Assembly (NCBI RefSeq): GCF_900103455.1
Contig: NZ_FNHI01000013.1
Span: forward strand, 169,415-233,414
Direction of reading: 5' to 3'
Length of the DNA: 64,000 nucleotides
From: Streptomyces wuyuanensis
GTDB taxonomy: Bacteria; Actinomycetota; Actinomycetes; Streptomycetales; Streptomycetaceae
The translations under genes and the position numbers were made by a program. Positions 8,091 to 16,110 of this stretch are shown here, piece by piece (the first letter of the stretch is position 1; each line of letters starts with the position of its first letter). The notes under the pieces were generated by a model. The model searched no databases. It saw only the letters and a program-made list of their open reading frames with translations, and had not been told where the DNA came from.

Positions 8091-9128
8091 ATGACCTCCC
8101 CCAACTCCCCCGTGTCCCGCCCCGTCCCGACCCGCCCGCTCGGCGCCACCGGCCCCCGTGTCTCCGCGATCGGGCTGGGCGCCATGGGCATGTCGGCGCT
8201 GTACGGCGACTCCGACCGGTCGGAGTCGATCGCGACCATCCACGCCGCCCTCGACGCCGGAGTCACCCTCATCGACACGGGCGACTTCTACGGCATGGGC
8301 CACAACGAGATGCTGATCGGCGAGGCACTGCGTGCCGCGCCCGCGGCGGACCGTGAGAAGTCGCTGGTCAGCGTGAAGTTCGGGGCGCTGCGCGACCCGG
8401 ACGGCGGCTGGTCCGGCTATGACGGCCGCCCCGCCGCGGTGAAGAACTTCGCGGCGTACTCCCTCCAGCGGCTGGGCACCGACCACATCGACGTCTACCG
8501 GATCGCCCGGGTCGACCCTGACGTGCCGGTGGAGGAGACGGTCGGCGCGATCGCCGAGCTGGTCGAGGCGGGTCACGTCCGGCACATCGGCCTCTCCGAG
8601 GTGGGTGCGGAGACGCTGCGCCGCGCGGCTTCGGTCGCCCCCATCGCCGATCTGCAGATCGAGTACTCGCTGATCTCCCGCGGTATCGAGGACGCGATCC
8701 TGCCGACGGCGCGGGAGCTGGGCGTCGGTGTCACGGCGTACGGTGTGCTGTCCCGCGGGCTGATCTCCGGGCACTTCAGCGGTGACCGGAAGCTGGCCGC
8801 CAATGACTTCCGCGGTATGAGCCCTCGCTTCCAGGGCGACAACCTGCGCCACAACCTCGAGCTCGTCGAGCAGCTGCGCAAGATCGCAGAGCAGAAGGGC
8901 GTCTCGGTCGCCCAGTTGGCGATCGCGTGGGTGCTGTCGCGCGGCGAGGACGTCGTTCCGCTGGTGGGTGCCCGGCGCAGGGACCGGCTGGCGGAGGCGC
9001 TGGCGGCGCTGGACGTGACGTTCGGCGAGGATGAGCTCGCGGCGATCGAGCGTGCCGTTCCGCGCGGCGCCGCGGCGGGTGAGCGTTACCCGGCGGCGCA
9101 GATGGCGCATCTCGACAGCGAGCACTGA
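8091..9128 (+). CDS. Aldo/keto reductase
   Basis: This 345-residue NADP-dependent reductase of the AKR fold has LGAMGMSALYG near residue 28 and DTGDFYGMGHNE near residue 63, giving the catalytic Asp and Tyr. SVKFG gives the catalytic Lys, and the C-terminal cofactor-binding segment includes VPLVGARRRDRLAEAL. The fourth tetrad residue looks replaced: close relatives usually read YQHRVDP, whereas this reads YRIARVDP. The ATG at 8091 has GAGGAG eight bases upstream; an earlier GTG at 8049 has none. A perfect palindrome lies upstream, a GC hairpin terminates it, and a TetR-type gene follows on the same strand. The substrate cannot be told. Confidence 0.9.
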   Translation: MTSPNSPVSRPVPTRPLGATGPRVSAIGLGAMGMSALYGDSDRSESIATIHAALDAGVTLIDTGDFYGMGHNEMLIGEALRAAPAADREKSLVSVKFGALRDPDGGWSGYDGRPAAVKNFAAYSLQRLGTDHIDVYRIARVDPDVPVEETVGAIAELVEAGHVRHIGLSEVGAETLRRAASVAPIADLQIEYSLISRGIEDAILPTARELGVGVTAYGVLSRGLISGHFSGDRKLAANDFRGMSPRFQGDNLRHNLELVEQLRKIAEQKGVSVAQLAIAWVLSRGEDVVPLVGARRRDRLAEALAALDVTFGEDELAAIERAVPRGAAAGERYPAAQMAHLDSEH

Positions 9129-9161
9129 GGTGTCGCGGCGCATGGCCGGAGCGGGGTGCGG

Positions 9162-9200
9162 CCGGGGCCGGCCGGCGGGGTCCTGGCCGGCCGGCCCCGG
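9162..9200 (+). terminator. GC-rich hairpin after the aldo/keto reductase
   Basis: Perfect 15-base arms made of CCGG-type repeats (9162-9176 and 9186-9200) enclose 9 bases, beginning 33 bases beyond the stop codon. There is no T-run, which is usual for Streptomyces hairpins of this kind. Confidence 0.6.
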
Positions 9201-9313
9201 TCGGCCCGCTTCCGTCTGCCGCCGCTCCTCTGGCGGCCGTCCCGGGCCGGCCGGCCGGCCCGCTGCTGCCGGCGATCCCGGCCGTGTCGGTGGGGAAGGG
9301 TAACGTCGGTGCC

Positions 9314-9901
9314 ATGTCCAGCACGGAGACCCTGACCGCCGACCGCATCCTCGAGGCGACCGAGGAGGTGCTGCGCCGGTTCGGCCCGTCCAAGGCGACG
9401 GTCGTGGACGTGGCGCGCGTCCTCGGGGTGAGTCACGGCAGTGTGTACCGGCATTTCCGTACGAAGGCGGCGCTGCGTGAGGCGGTGACGGCTCGTTGGC
9501 TGGGCCGTACCGAGGAGTTGCTGTCGGAGATCACGGAGGGGCCTGCCGGTTCGGCGGAGGAGAAGCTGCGGGCGTGGCTGTCGCGTCTGTTCGAGGCGAA
9601 GCGTCACAAGGCGGGTGACGATCCGGAGTTGTTCGCCACGTACGCGGTGCTGATCACCGAGGCCAGTGGTGTGGTGGACGAGCATTTGGTGGTGCTGGTC
9701 AGTCAGTTGACGCGGATCGTCGAAGAGGGTGTGCGCGGCGGGGAGTTCGAGGCTGCGTCGCCGGTGTCGGCGGCGCAGGCGGTGTTCGACGCGACGGCGC
9801 GTTTCCACGATCCGGTGTTCGCGCCGGAGTGGCGGAGGCCGTCGATCGACGACGAGTTCCGTGCGGTGTGCGAGTTGCTGCTGCGTGGGCTGCGGGCGTG
9901 A
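9314..9901 (+). CDS. TetR-family transcriptional regulator
   Basis: This 195-residue protein has the N-terminal TetR helix-turn-helix: ILEATEEVLRRFGPSKATVVDVAR followed after a short gap by GVSHGSVYRHFRTKAALREAV, in separate helices at about residues 11-57. The C-terminal ligand domain resembles that of TetR_C_11-type regulators. The ATG at 9314 is chosen because the helix-turn-helix domain normally starts about ten residues in; an in-frame GTG lies 30 bases earlier. The gene follows the aldo/keto reductase by 185 bases behind a hairpin, so it may have its own promoter while still controlling the reductase. That link is inference. Confidence 0.85.
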   Translation: MSSTETLTADRILEATEEVLRRFGPSKATVVDVARVLGVSHGSVYRHFRTKAALREAVTARWLGRTEELLSEITEGPAGSAEEKLRAWLSRLFEAKRHKAGDDPELFATYAVLITEASGVVDEHLVVLVSQLTRIVEEGVRGGEFEAASPVSAAQAVFDATARFHDPVFAPEWRRPSIDDEFRAVCELLLRGLRA

Positions 9902-9948
9902 TGGTTCCGTCCCGGCCGGGCTGAGCGGTGGAGCCTGGGGGTGGGGTG

Positions 9949-10167
9949 TCAGTCGTTCCGGGTGCGGTTGCCGGGGTCGACGGTGGCCTGGTGGGCGTCG
10001 GCGAGGTGTTCCTCGGCCTTGAGCCAGGGCAGGAATTGGGCGCCCTTGCGCCAGCCGCAGGTGTCGCAGGTCAGTGTCTTCTGTACGCCTGTTTTCCGGA
10101 CGCGGACGGTGTGTTCGCGTCCGTGCTGGTCCCATCTGCTGACCTTGCTGCTGGTGATGGACGGCAT
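9949..10167 (-). CDS. Small putative zinc-finger-like protein
   Basis: This 72-residue basic protein begins MPSITSSKVSRWDQHGREHTV and carries CDTCGWRKGAQFLPWLKAEEHLADAH. That gives a CxxC pair, then a histidine pair with four residues between (HLADAH), a plausible zinc-binding set. I recall it as a conserved Streptomyces hypothetical protein but cannot name a function. GGAGG lies seven bases before the ATG at 10165-10167. It is downstream of glyS but separated by a strong terminator, and convergent with the TetR gene. Confidence 0.7.
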   Translation of the reverse strand: MPSITSSKVSRWDQHGREHTVRVRKTGVQKTLTCDTCGWRKGAQFLPWLKAEEHLADAHQATVDPGNRTRND

Positions 10168-10214
10168 GGCGTGCCTCCGCTGCCGGCGGTCGACGAGTGG
10201 GCCCAGTGTGCACG

Positions 10215-10250
10215 AAGGCCCCCGGTTCCGTACCCGGAACCGGGGGCCTT
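10215..10250 (-). terminator. glyS terminator
   Basis: Perfect 16-base arms (10215-10230 and 10235-10250) with a TACC loop begin 23 bases beyond the glyS stop codon. Confidence 0.85.
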
Positions 10251-10272
10251 GTTGCGGTCGTGACGGTGAGCG

Positions 10273-11655
10273 TCAGCAGCCGAGGAGGCGGGTGGCGAGG
10301 TAGCCCTGGATCTGGTCCAGGGAGACGCGCTCCTGCTTCATGGTGTCGCGCTCGCGGACGGTGACGGCGTTGTCGTCGAGGGTGTCGAAGTCGACGGTGA
10401 CGCAGTAGGGGGTGCCGATCTCGTCCTGGCGGCGGTAGCGGCGGCCGATGGCGCCGGCGTCGTCGAACTCGATGTTCCAGTTCTGCCGGAGGTCGGCGGC
10501 GAGGCCCTTGGCCTTCGGGGAGAGCTGCGCGTTGCGGGACAGCGGCAGGACCGCGACCTTGACCGGGGCGAGGCGGTGGTCGAGGCGCAGGACGGTGCGC
10601 TTCTCCATGACGCCCTTGGCGTTGGGGGCTTCGTCCTCGTTGTAGCCGTCGAGGAGGAAGGCGAGCATGGTGCGGCCGACGCCGGCGGCGGGCTCGATGA
10701 CGTACGGCGTCCAGCGTTCGCCGGCTTCCTGGTCGAAGTACGTCAGGTCGGTGCCGGAGGCCTTGGAGTGGGCGCCCAGGTCGTAGTCGGTGCGGTTGGC
10801 GACGCCTTCGAGCTCGCCCCACTCGCTGCCGCCGAACTGGAAGCGGTACTCGATGTCGGCGGTGCGCTTGGAGTAGTGGGAGAGCTTCTCCTTGGGGTGC
10901 TCGTACCAGCGCATGTTCTCCTCACGGAGACCCAGGCCGGTGTACCAGTTCCAGCGCTGCTCCATCCAGTACTCGTGCCACTTCTCGTCCTCGCCGGGCT
11001 TGACGAAGAACTCCATCTCCATCTGCTCGAATTCGCGGGTGCGGAAGATGAAGTTGCCGGGGGTGATCTCGTTGCGGAAGGACTTGCCGACCTGGGCGAT
11101 GCCGAAGGGCGGCTTCTTGCGCGAGGTCTGCTGGACCTGGGCGAAGTTGGTGAAGATGCCCTGGGCGGTTTCGGGGCGCAGGTAGGCGATGGAGCCGGAG
11201 TCCTGGGTGGGGCCGAGGTGGGTGGCGAGGAGGCCGGAGAACTGCTTGGGCTCGGTGAACTGGCCCTTGGTGCCGCAGTGGGGGCAGTTGATGTCGGCCA
11301 GGCCGTTGGCGGGGGCGTGGCCGTGCTTCTCCTCGTATGCCTCTTCGAGGTGGTCGGCGCGGTAGCGCTTGTGGCAGGAGGTGCACTCGGTGAGCGGGTC
11401 GGTGAAGGTGGCGACGTGGCCGGAGGCCTCCCAGACCTCGGTCGCCAGGATCACCGACGAGTCGATTCCGACGACGTCCTCGCGCGAGGTGACCATGTAG
11501 CGCCACCACTGGCGCTTGATGTTCTCCTTGAGCTCGGTACCCAGCGGCCCGTAGTCCCAGGCGGCGCGCTGGCCACCGTAGATCTCGCTGCTGGGGTAGA
11601 CGAACCCACGGCGCTTGCTCAGGTTGACGATCGTGTCGATCTTGTCGGCGGCCAC
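10273..11655 (-). CDS. glyS: Glycyl-tRNA synthetase (homodimeric type)
   Basis: This 460-residue class II synthetase charges tRNA-Gly in the cytoplasm. It shows the N-terminal signature IVNLSKRRGFVYPSSEIYGG and motif 1 with GPLGTELKENIKRQWW. A zinc-binding insertion carries CTSCH and CPHCG. Motif 2 (FRNEITPGNFIFRTREFEQME) and the C-terminal anticodon-binding domain follow. The alpha2 type without a separate beta subunit is usual in actinobacteria. The start is GTG at 11653-11655, with a weak GAGAG upstream. No T-box leader was recognised in the 66 bases before it. The M16-like gene lies upstream on the same strand. Confidence 0.95.
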   Translation of the reverse strand: MAADKIDTIVNLSKRRGFVYPSSEIYGGQRAAWDYGPLGTELKENIKRQWWRYMVTSREDVVGIDSSVILATEVWEASGHVATFTDPLTECTSCHKRYRADHLEEAYEEKHGHAPANGLADINCPHCGTKGQFTEPKQFSGLLATHLGPTQDSGSIAYLRPETAQGIFTNFAQVQQTSRKKPPFGIAQVGKSFRNEITPGNFIFRTREFEQMEMEFFVKPGEDEKWHEYWMEQRWNWYTGLGLREENMRWYEHPKEKLSHYSKRTADIEYRFQFGGSEWGELEGVANRTDYDLGAHSKASGTDLTYFDQEAGERWTPYVIEPAAGVGRTMLAFLLDGYNEDEAPNAKGVMEKRTVLRLDHRLAPVKVAVLPLSRNAQLSPKAKGLAADLRQNWNIEFDDAGAIGRRYRRQDEIGTPYCVTVDFDTLDDNAVTVRERDTMKQERVSLDQIQGYLATRLLGC

Positions 11656-11721
11656 GGTGCTCTCTTCATTACGACGACGAAGTGCGAATGCTTCAGATTA
11701 CCGGCGCTCGTACCCCCTGTA

Positions 11722-13185
11722 TCAAATCGGTTCGCCTCCTCGTTCGCGGAAGTGGAGGCGTGGGGGGACGTGCCATCGGATGCGGTCGTGGATGCCGTCG
11801 CCGGACCTGTACCAGTCCGGGTGATAGGTGATGCACGCTCCGTTCTCGCCGTAGAGGGTTGCGGTGCCTGTTTCGTCCGTGGAGAGGCCGGCGACGCCGT
11901 ACCAGGGGATGGTGACGGCTCCGTCGGGCCACCACTGGGTGATGCCTTCGTCGCCGATGTAGAGGCGGGTGCGCCGCGTCAGGGGGCTGCGGAGTCGGGG
12001 CCGGTATTCGTCGGCTGTGGTGAGGGTTCCGGCGGGGAGTGGGGGGAGGGGGGTGAGGGGGGTGTCGGGGGTGGGGGCGGTGTGGCGGGGCATGCCGAGC
12101 AGGGCGGTGCGGGGGTAGTCGGCGAGGGTGGCGCGGACGGTGTCGGGGGTGAGGGTGTGGAGGAATGCCCGCAGGGAGGGGAGGTCGAGGTGGTCGTGTC
12201 CGGCGGTGTGGTCGTCGGCGGTGAAGTCGACGAGGGCGCGGGTGCAGGCGGGGTTGTCGAGGTCTTCGAGGCCGGTGGTGCGGTAGGTGTCGATCTCCTG
12301 GGGGGTGGGGCCGTGCTGGGCGAGGGTGCGCAGGGTGGTGTCGAGGGTGGTGGCGGCTGCGGCGGCGCCGTGTTCGTCGGTGGTGGCGGTGATGAGGGCG
12401 AGGGTGCGGCCGTCTCCGGTGAGGTCGGCTCGGAGGTCGAGGTCGCCGAGGCTGCCGTCGCCTGTGTGTTGTTCGCGTGCGATGCGGTCGAGGGCGATGG
12501 TGAGGGCGGGGCGGTGGTGTGTGGTGGGCATGACGAAGGAGACGGAGAGGGTGTGGCCGGCTTCGTGGCCGTGTTCGTACCAGTGGCCGCCGACGTGGGG
12601 GGTGGGCCGCTGGGGCGGGCGGGTGTGGCGCGGGCCGTCGGGGAGGGGGAGGTGGAGGCCGGGCGGTGGGGGGCCGGTGAGGGAGAGGGCGGCGTTGCCG
12701 CGGACGAAGTGGCGGGTGGCCCAGGTGCGGATGTCGTCGGGGGTGTGCTGGGCGAGGTGGGGTCGGTCGAAGGCTGTTCTGCCGTAGCCGCGGTAGCCGT
12801 GGCGGATGTGGTGGTGTTCGGCGGCGGGGTCGGGGGCGGCGCAGTCGAGGGTGGCTTGGAGGCGGCGGGTGACGCGGGGCAGGGCGTCGGCGGGCGGGTC
12901 GGCGAGGGTGCGGCACACGCGGGTGAGGAGTGCGGCGACGCGGTCGGGTTCGCCTTCGGCCCAGAAGGCGGTGTCGGTGAGTTCGACGACGGAGCCCCAG
13001 TGGACGCGTGGTGCTGTGTCGGGTGAGGTGAGGGCGTCGGCGACGAGGCTGTGGACGAGTTCGGTGAGGCCGCGTTGCGGGAGGGTCTCGTCGGCGGTGC
13101 CGATGTGGAAGGTGATGCGGCCGGCGAAGGGTTTCGGTCCTTCGGCCCAGAAGGCGGCTATGCCGTCGATCTCGGTGCGCTGCAT
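11722..13185 (-). CDS. M16-peptidase-like protein lacking the HXXEH zinc motif
   Basis: This 487-residue protein has the alternating alpha/beta layout of the M16 (insulinase/processing peptidase) fold. The first half begins GIAAFWAEGPKPFAGRITFHIG, and later segments such as FVRGNAALSLTGPPP correspond to the usual 'NM-L-V-GD' strand. At the catalytic helix, where active members read HXXEH, this has GLTELVHSLVADAL, so the zinc site is lost. Two histidine clusters (HHHIRH and HGHEAGH) occur elsewhere. The last 80 residues (LYIGDEGITQWWPDG onward) look like a separate beta-rich domain. The ATG at 13183-13185 is preceded by the znuA divergent region but has no clear ribosome binding site. Function unknown. 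Confidence 0.75.
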   Translation of the reverse strand: MQRTEIDGIAAFWAEGPKPFAGRITFHIGTADETLPQRGLTELVHSLVADALTSPDTAPRVHWGSVVELTDTAFWAEGEPDRVAALLTRVCRTLADPPADALPRVTRRLQATLDCAAPDPAAEHHHIRHGYRGYGRTAFDRPHLAQHTPDDIRTWATRHFVRGNAALSLTGPPPPGLHLPLPDGPRHTRPPQRPTPHVGGHWYEHGHEAGHTLSVSFVMPTTHHRPALTIALDRIAREQHTGDGSLGDLDLRADLTGDGRTLALITATTDEHGAAAAATTLDTTLRTLAQHGPTPQEIDTYRTTGLEDLDNPACTRALVDFTADDHTAGHDHLDLPSLRAFLHTLTPDTVRATLADYPRTALLGMPRHTAPTPDTPLTPLPPLPAGTLTTADEYRPRLRSPLTRRTRLYIGDEGITQWWPDGAVTIPWYGVAGLSTDETGTATLYGENGACITYHPDWYRSGDGIHDRIRWHVPPRLHFRERGGEPI

Positions 13186-13306
13186 GGCGGCACTGTACGG
13201 GGGTGATCGTCGGTGGCGGGGTGGTCGCGGCGGTGGGGGCGGGCGGGCATAGGCGGAGGGCCTGCGTTGTTGGTGGGCGTCGGGTGATCGGAAGCCATGA
13301 TTCAAT

Positions 13307-13321
13307 TGACAATCGTTTCCA
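13307..13321. promoter_or_regulatory. Zur-box-like site 1
   Basis: TGACAATCGTTTCCA read on the minus strand is TGGAAACGATTGTCA, a 15-base imperfect palindrome of the type bound by Zur in Streptomyces. It lies between znuA and the divergent M16-like gene, 122 bases from the latter's ATG. Confidence 0.65.
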
Positions 13322-13328
13322 TCTTTGT

Positions 13329-13343
13329 TGAAAATGAGTGTCA
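13329..13343. promoter_or_regulatory. Zur-box-like site 2 overlapping the znuA start
   Basis: TGAAAATGAGTGTCA has TGA/TCA ends and an AATGA core as in Streptomyces Zur boxes. It covers one possible znuA ATG (13334) and touches the preferred ATG (13343), so bound repressor would sit directly over the start of the message. Confidence 0.7.
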
Positions 13344-14329
13344 TGAACGTACGACGCCTCATATCGACCACCGCTGTCGCGGGAGCGACCGCGCTGGGCC
13401 TTGTCAGCCTCTCGGCCTGCTCGGGTACGTCCGCGGCCGGCGGTGACAAGGGCGGCGGCAAGCTGGACGTGGTGGCGTCGTTCTACCCGATGCAGTTTCT
13501 GGCCGAGCAGATCGGCGGTGACCGTGTCGAGGTCACGACGCTGACGAAGCCGGGCGTGGAGCCGCATGACCTGGAGCTGAAGCCCAGGCAGGCGTCCGAG
13601 CTCCGCGGGGCCGACTACATCCTGTACCTCAAGGGCGTTCAGCCCGCCGTGGACGAGGCGATCGCGCAGTCCGGTGTCGAGCACACCGTCGACGCCGGGA
13701 CCCTCACCACGATGGAGAGCCACGGCACCGACGTCGGGCACGACCACGGCCACGAGGGTGAGGAGCACGAGGGCGGCCACGAGGGCGGGGAGCACGGCGC
13801 CGAGGGCGGTGCCGATCCGCACGTCTGGCTGGACCCGGTGAAGTACGCCGAGGTCGCGAAGGGTGTCGGGGACTCGATGGCGAAGGCCGACCCGGCCCAT
13901 GCCGCGGACTACCGGAAGAACACCGAGACGCTGGTCGGCAAGCTGAAGTCGCTGGACGCGCGGTTCGCCGCCGGGCTGAAGAACGGCACCACCAAGACCT
14001 TCATCACCACCCACTCCGCCTTCGGCTACCTCGCCGAGCGCTACGGCCTGGACCAGCACGGCATCGCGGGGATCGACCCGGAGTCGGAGCCGAGTCCGGC
14101 CCGGATCAAGGAGCTCCAGGCGGTGGCGAAGCAGGAGAAGGTGTCCACGGTCTTCTTCGAGACGCTGGCCAGTGACCGTACGGCGAGGACGCTCGCGAAG
14201 GACACGGGGCTGCGGACGGACGTGCTGGACCCGCTGGAGGGCATCACGGACCGGTCCAGGGGTGACGACTACCTGTCGGTGATGGAGTCGAACCTCGCCG
14301 CGCTGCAGAAGGCGCTCGGCGCGAAGTGA
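13343..14329 (+). CDS. znuA: Zinc ABC transporter substrate-binding lipoprotein
   Basis: This 328-residue precursor has a lipoprotein signal peptide with lipobox LSAC at about residue 28. The cluster A-I binding fold begins LDVVASFYPMQFLAEQIGG, has the metal-ligand segment GVEPHDLELKP, and then a His/Asp/Glu-rich loop (GHDHGHEGEEHEGG) typical of zinc binders. PHVWLDPVKYAE, THSAFGYLAERYGL and GIDPESEPSP follow. The start could be ATG 13343, ATG 13334 or TTG 13325. I prefer 13343 because it gives a normal Lys/Arg-initiated signal (MNVRRLIST). It is the first gene of znuA-znuC-znuB-zur and overlaps the next gene by four bases. Confidence 0.93.
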   Translation: MNVRRLISTTAVAGATALGLVSLSACSGTSAAGGDKGGGKLDVVASFYPMQFLAEQIGGDRVEVTTLTKPGVEPHDLELKPRQASELRGADYILYLKGVQPAVDEAIAQSGVEHTVDAGTLTTMESHGTDVGHDHGHEGEEHEGGHEGGEHGAEGGADPHVWLDPVKYAEVAKGVGDSMAKADPAHAADYRKNTETLVGKLKSLDARFAAGLKNGTTKTFITTHSAFGYLAERYGLDQHGIAGIDPESEPSPARIKELQAVAKQEKVSTVFFETLASDRTARTLAKDTGLRTDVLDPLEGITDRSRGDDYLSVMESNLAALQKALGAK

Positions 14330-15138
14330 CAGACGTTTCGGCAGGAGCAGCATCGGAGGCGCAGCCCATGGAGTCCGTCGCAGAGCCCGTCATATCCGTC
14401 CGCGGGGCCCGGGCCACGTTGGGCTCCCGGCCCGTGCTGCGTGGTGTCGACCTCACCGTGGGGCGCGGTGAGGTCGTCGCGCTGCTCGGGGCGAACGGCT
14501 CGGGGAAGTCGACGGCCGTGCGGTCGGTGATCGGCCAGGTGCCGCTCACGGGCGGTTCGGTGTCCTTGTTCGGTACGGAGCTGCGCCGTTTCCGTGCGTG
14601 GTCGCGGGTGGGTTATGTGCCGCAGCGCACGACCGCGACGAGCGGGGTGCCGGCGACGGTCCGCGAGGTGGTGGCGTCGGGGCGGCTGTCGCGTACGCGG
14701 CTGGGGTGGCCGTCGCGGGGCGACCGTGCGGCGGTGCGGCGGGCGATCGAGCTGGTCGGGCTCGCCGACCGGTCGAGGGATTCGGTGAGCGCGCTGTCGG
14801 GCGGGCAGCATCAGCGGGTGCTGATCGCCCGTGCGCTGGCGGCCGAGCCCGAACTGCTCATCATGGACGAGCCGATGGCGGGTGTGGACCTCGCCAGTCA
14901 GGAGATCCTCGCCGGGACGCTGCGGGAGCAGGTGGCGGCGGGGACGACGGTGCTGCTGGTGCTCCATGAGCTGGGCCCGCTGGAGCCGTTGATCGACCGC
15001 GCGGTGGTGCTGCGGGACGGTTGCGTCGTCCATGACGGGCCGCCTCCGCGTGCCGTAGGCCAGCATGCGCTGCCCGGCCATGACCATGTACATCCGCATG
15101 CGGCCGACGAGCCGCTCCGCACGGGACTGCTGAGCTGA
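14326..15138 (+). CDS. znuC: Zinc ABC transporter ATP-binding protein
   Basis: This 270-residue ATPase energises zinc import. Walker A is GANGSGKST (about residue 63), the signature is LSGGQHQR, Walker B is LLIMDEP, and the switch histidine lies in LLVLHELG. The GTG start overlaps the znuA stop (GTGA), so translation is probably coupled; an internal ATG 14 codons later is an alternative. The C-terminus carries a His-rich tail (GHDHVHPHAADEP), which may sense or bind zinc. Confidence 0.92.
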   Translation: MTDVSAGAASEAQPMESVAEPVISVRGARATLGSRPVLRGVDLTVGRGEVVALLGANGSGKSTAVRSVIGQVPLTGGSVSLFGTELRRFRAWSRVGYVPQRTTATSGVPATVREVVASGRLSRTRLGWPSRGDRAAVRRAIELVGLADRSRDSVSALSGGQHQRVLIARALAAEPELLIMDEPMAGVDLASQEILAGTLREQVAAGTTVLLVLHELGPLEPLIDRAVVLRDGCVVHDGPPPRAVGQHALPGHDHVHPHAADEPLRTGLLS

Positions 15139-15140
15139 TC

Positions 15141-16046
15141 ATGGAATTCCTCCAGGACCCCTTCATGCAGCGGGCGCTGCTGGCCGCCGTGCTGGTGGGC
15201 GTGACGGCACCTGCCGTGGGCATCCATCTGGTGCAGCGCCGACAGGCGCTGATGGGCGACGGCATCGGCCATGTGGCGTTGACCGGTGTCGGTCTCGGCT
15301 TCCTGCTCTCGACGAATCCGGTGTGGATGGCGACGCTGGTCGCGGTGGTCGGGTCGGTGGCGATGGAGCTGATCCGGGCTTACGGGCGGACCCGTGGTGA
15401 CATCGCGCTGGCGATGCTGTTCTACGGCGGTATGGCGGGTGGTGTGATGCTGATGAACCTCAGCGGCACCGGGTCGAACGCCAATCTCACGTCGTATCTG
15501 TTCGGTTCGCTGTCCACGGTGTCGGACGAGGACGTCGTCGCGATCTGTCTGCTGGCGGGCTTCGTGTTGCTGGTGACGGTGGGGCTGCGGCGTCAGCTGT
15601 TCGCGATCAGCCAGGACGAGGAGTTCGCCCGGGTCACGGGTCTGCCGGTGCGGGCCCTGAATCTGCTGGTGGCGGTGACGGCCGCGGTGACGGTGACGGT
15701 CGCGATGCGGGTCGTCGGGCTGCTGCTGGTGAGCGCGCTGATGGTGGTGCCGGTGGCGGCGGCGCAGCAGGTCACTCGCTCGTTCGCGGTGACGTTCGTG
15801 GTGGCGGTGGCGATCGGGGTGGCGGTGACGCTGGCCGGTACGGTCACCACGTACTACCAGGACGTGCCGCCGGGCGCGACGATCGTGCTGCTGGCGATCG
15901 CGGTGTTCGTGCTGTTCACGGCGCTGGCGACGCCGTTGGCGCGGCGGCGGTCGAGGGCGGTCGAGGCGGCGGCCGGGGCCGCGGGGACGGAGTGCGACGT
16001 GGACGTTCCGGCGACCCGCCGTCCGGCGGGTGACGCCGCGGTCTGA
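15141..16046 (+). CDS. znuB: Zinc ABC transporter permease
   Basis: This 301-residue inner-membrane permease of the ABC-3 family starts two bases after the znuC stop. It begins with FMQRALLAAVLVGVTAPAVG and RRQALMGDGIGHVALTGVGLGFLL, the family's first conserved loop. Eight or so hydrophobic segments follow, with the coupling-helix region LFAISQDEEFARVTGLPV near the middle. The C-terminal 35 residues are hydrophilic and alanine-rich. Metal specificity is inferred from the adjacent zur gene and the Zur-box-like sites. Confidence 0.92.
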   Translation: MEFLQDPFMQRALLAAVLVGVTAPAVGIHLVQRRQALMGDGIGHVALTGVGLGFLLSTNPVWMATLVAVVGSVAMELIRAYGRTRGDIALAMLFYGGMAGGVMLMNLSGTGSNANLTSYLFGSLSTVSDEDVVAICLLAGFVLLVTVGLRRQLFAISQDEEFARVTGLPVRALNLLVAVTAAVTVTVAMRVVGLLLVSALMVVPVAAAQQVTRSFAVTFVVAVAIGVAVTLAGTVTTYYQDVPPGATIVLLAIAVFVLFTALATPLARRRSRAVEAAAGAAGTECDVDVPATRRPAGDAAV

Positions 16047-16110
16047 CCGGCGCTCGTGGCGGGCCTGGCAGAATGGCCGTCGAGGAGCGGCGGAACGTAA
16101 GGAGGTACCT

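Noticed and set aside
11656..11721. Possible T-box leader before glyS
   Set aside because: The gap is only 66 bases and contains no T-box core sequence or specifier stem.
10576..13026. 816-codon plus-strand ORF
   Set aside because: It is antisense to glyS and the M16-like gene, with Gly/Val/Glu-rich low-complexity sequence and no ribosome binding site.
11693..14353. 886-codon minus-strand ORF
   Set aside because: It overlaps znuA and the M16-like gene in the wrong frame and is almost wholly Arg/Pro/His, a typical GC-rich shadow.
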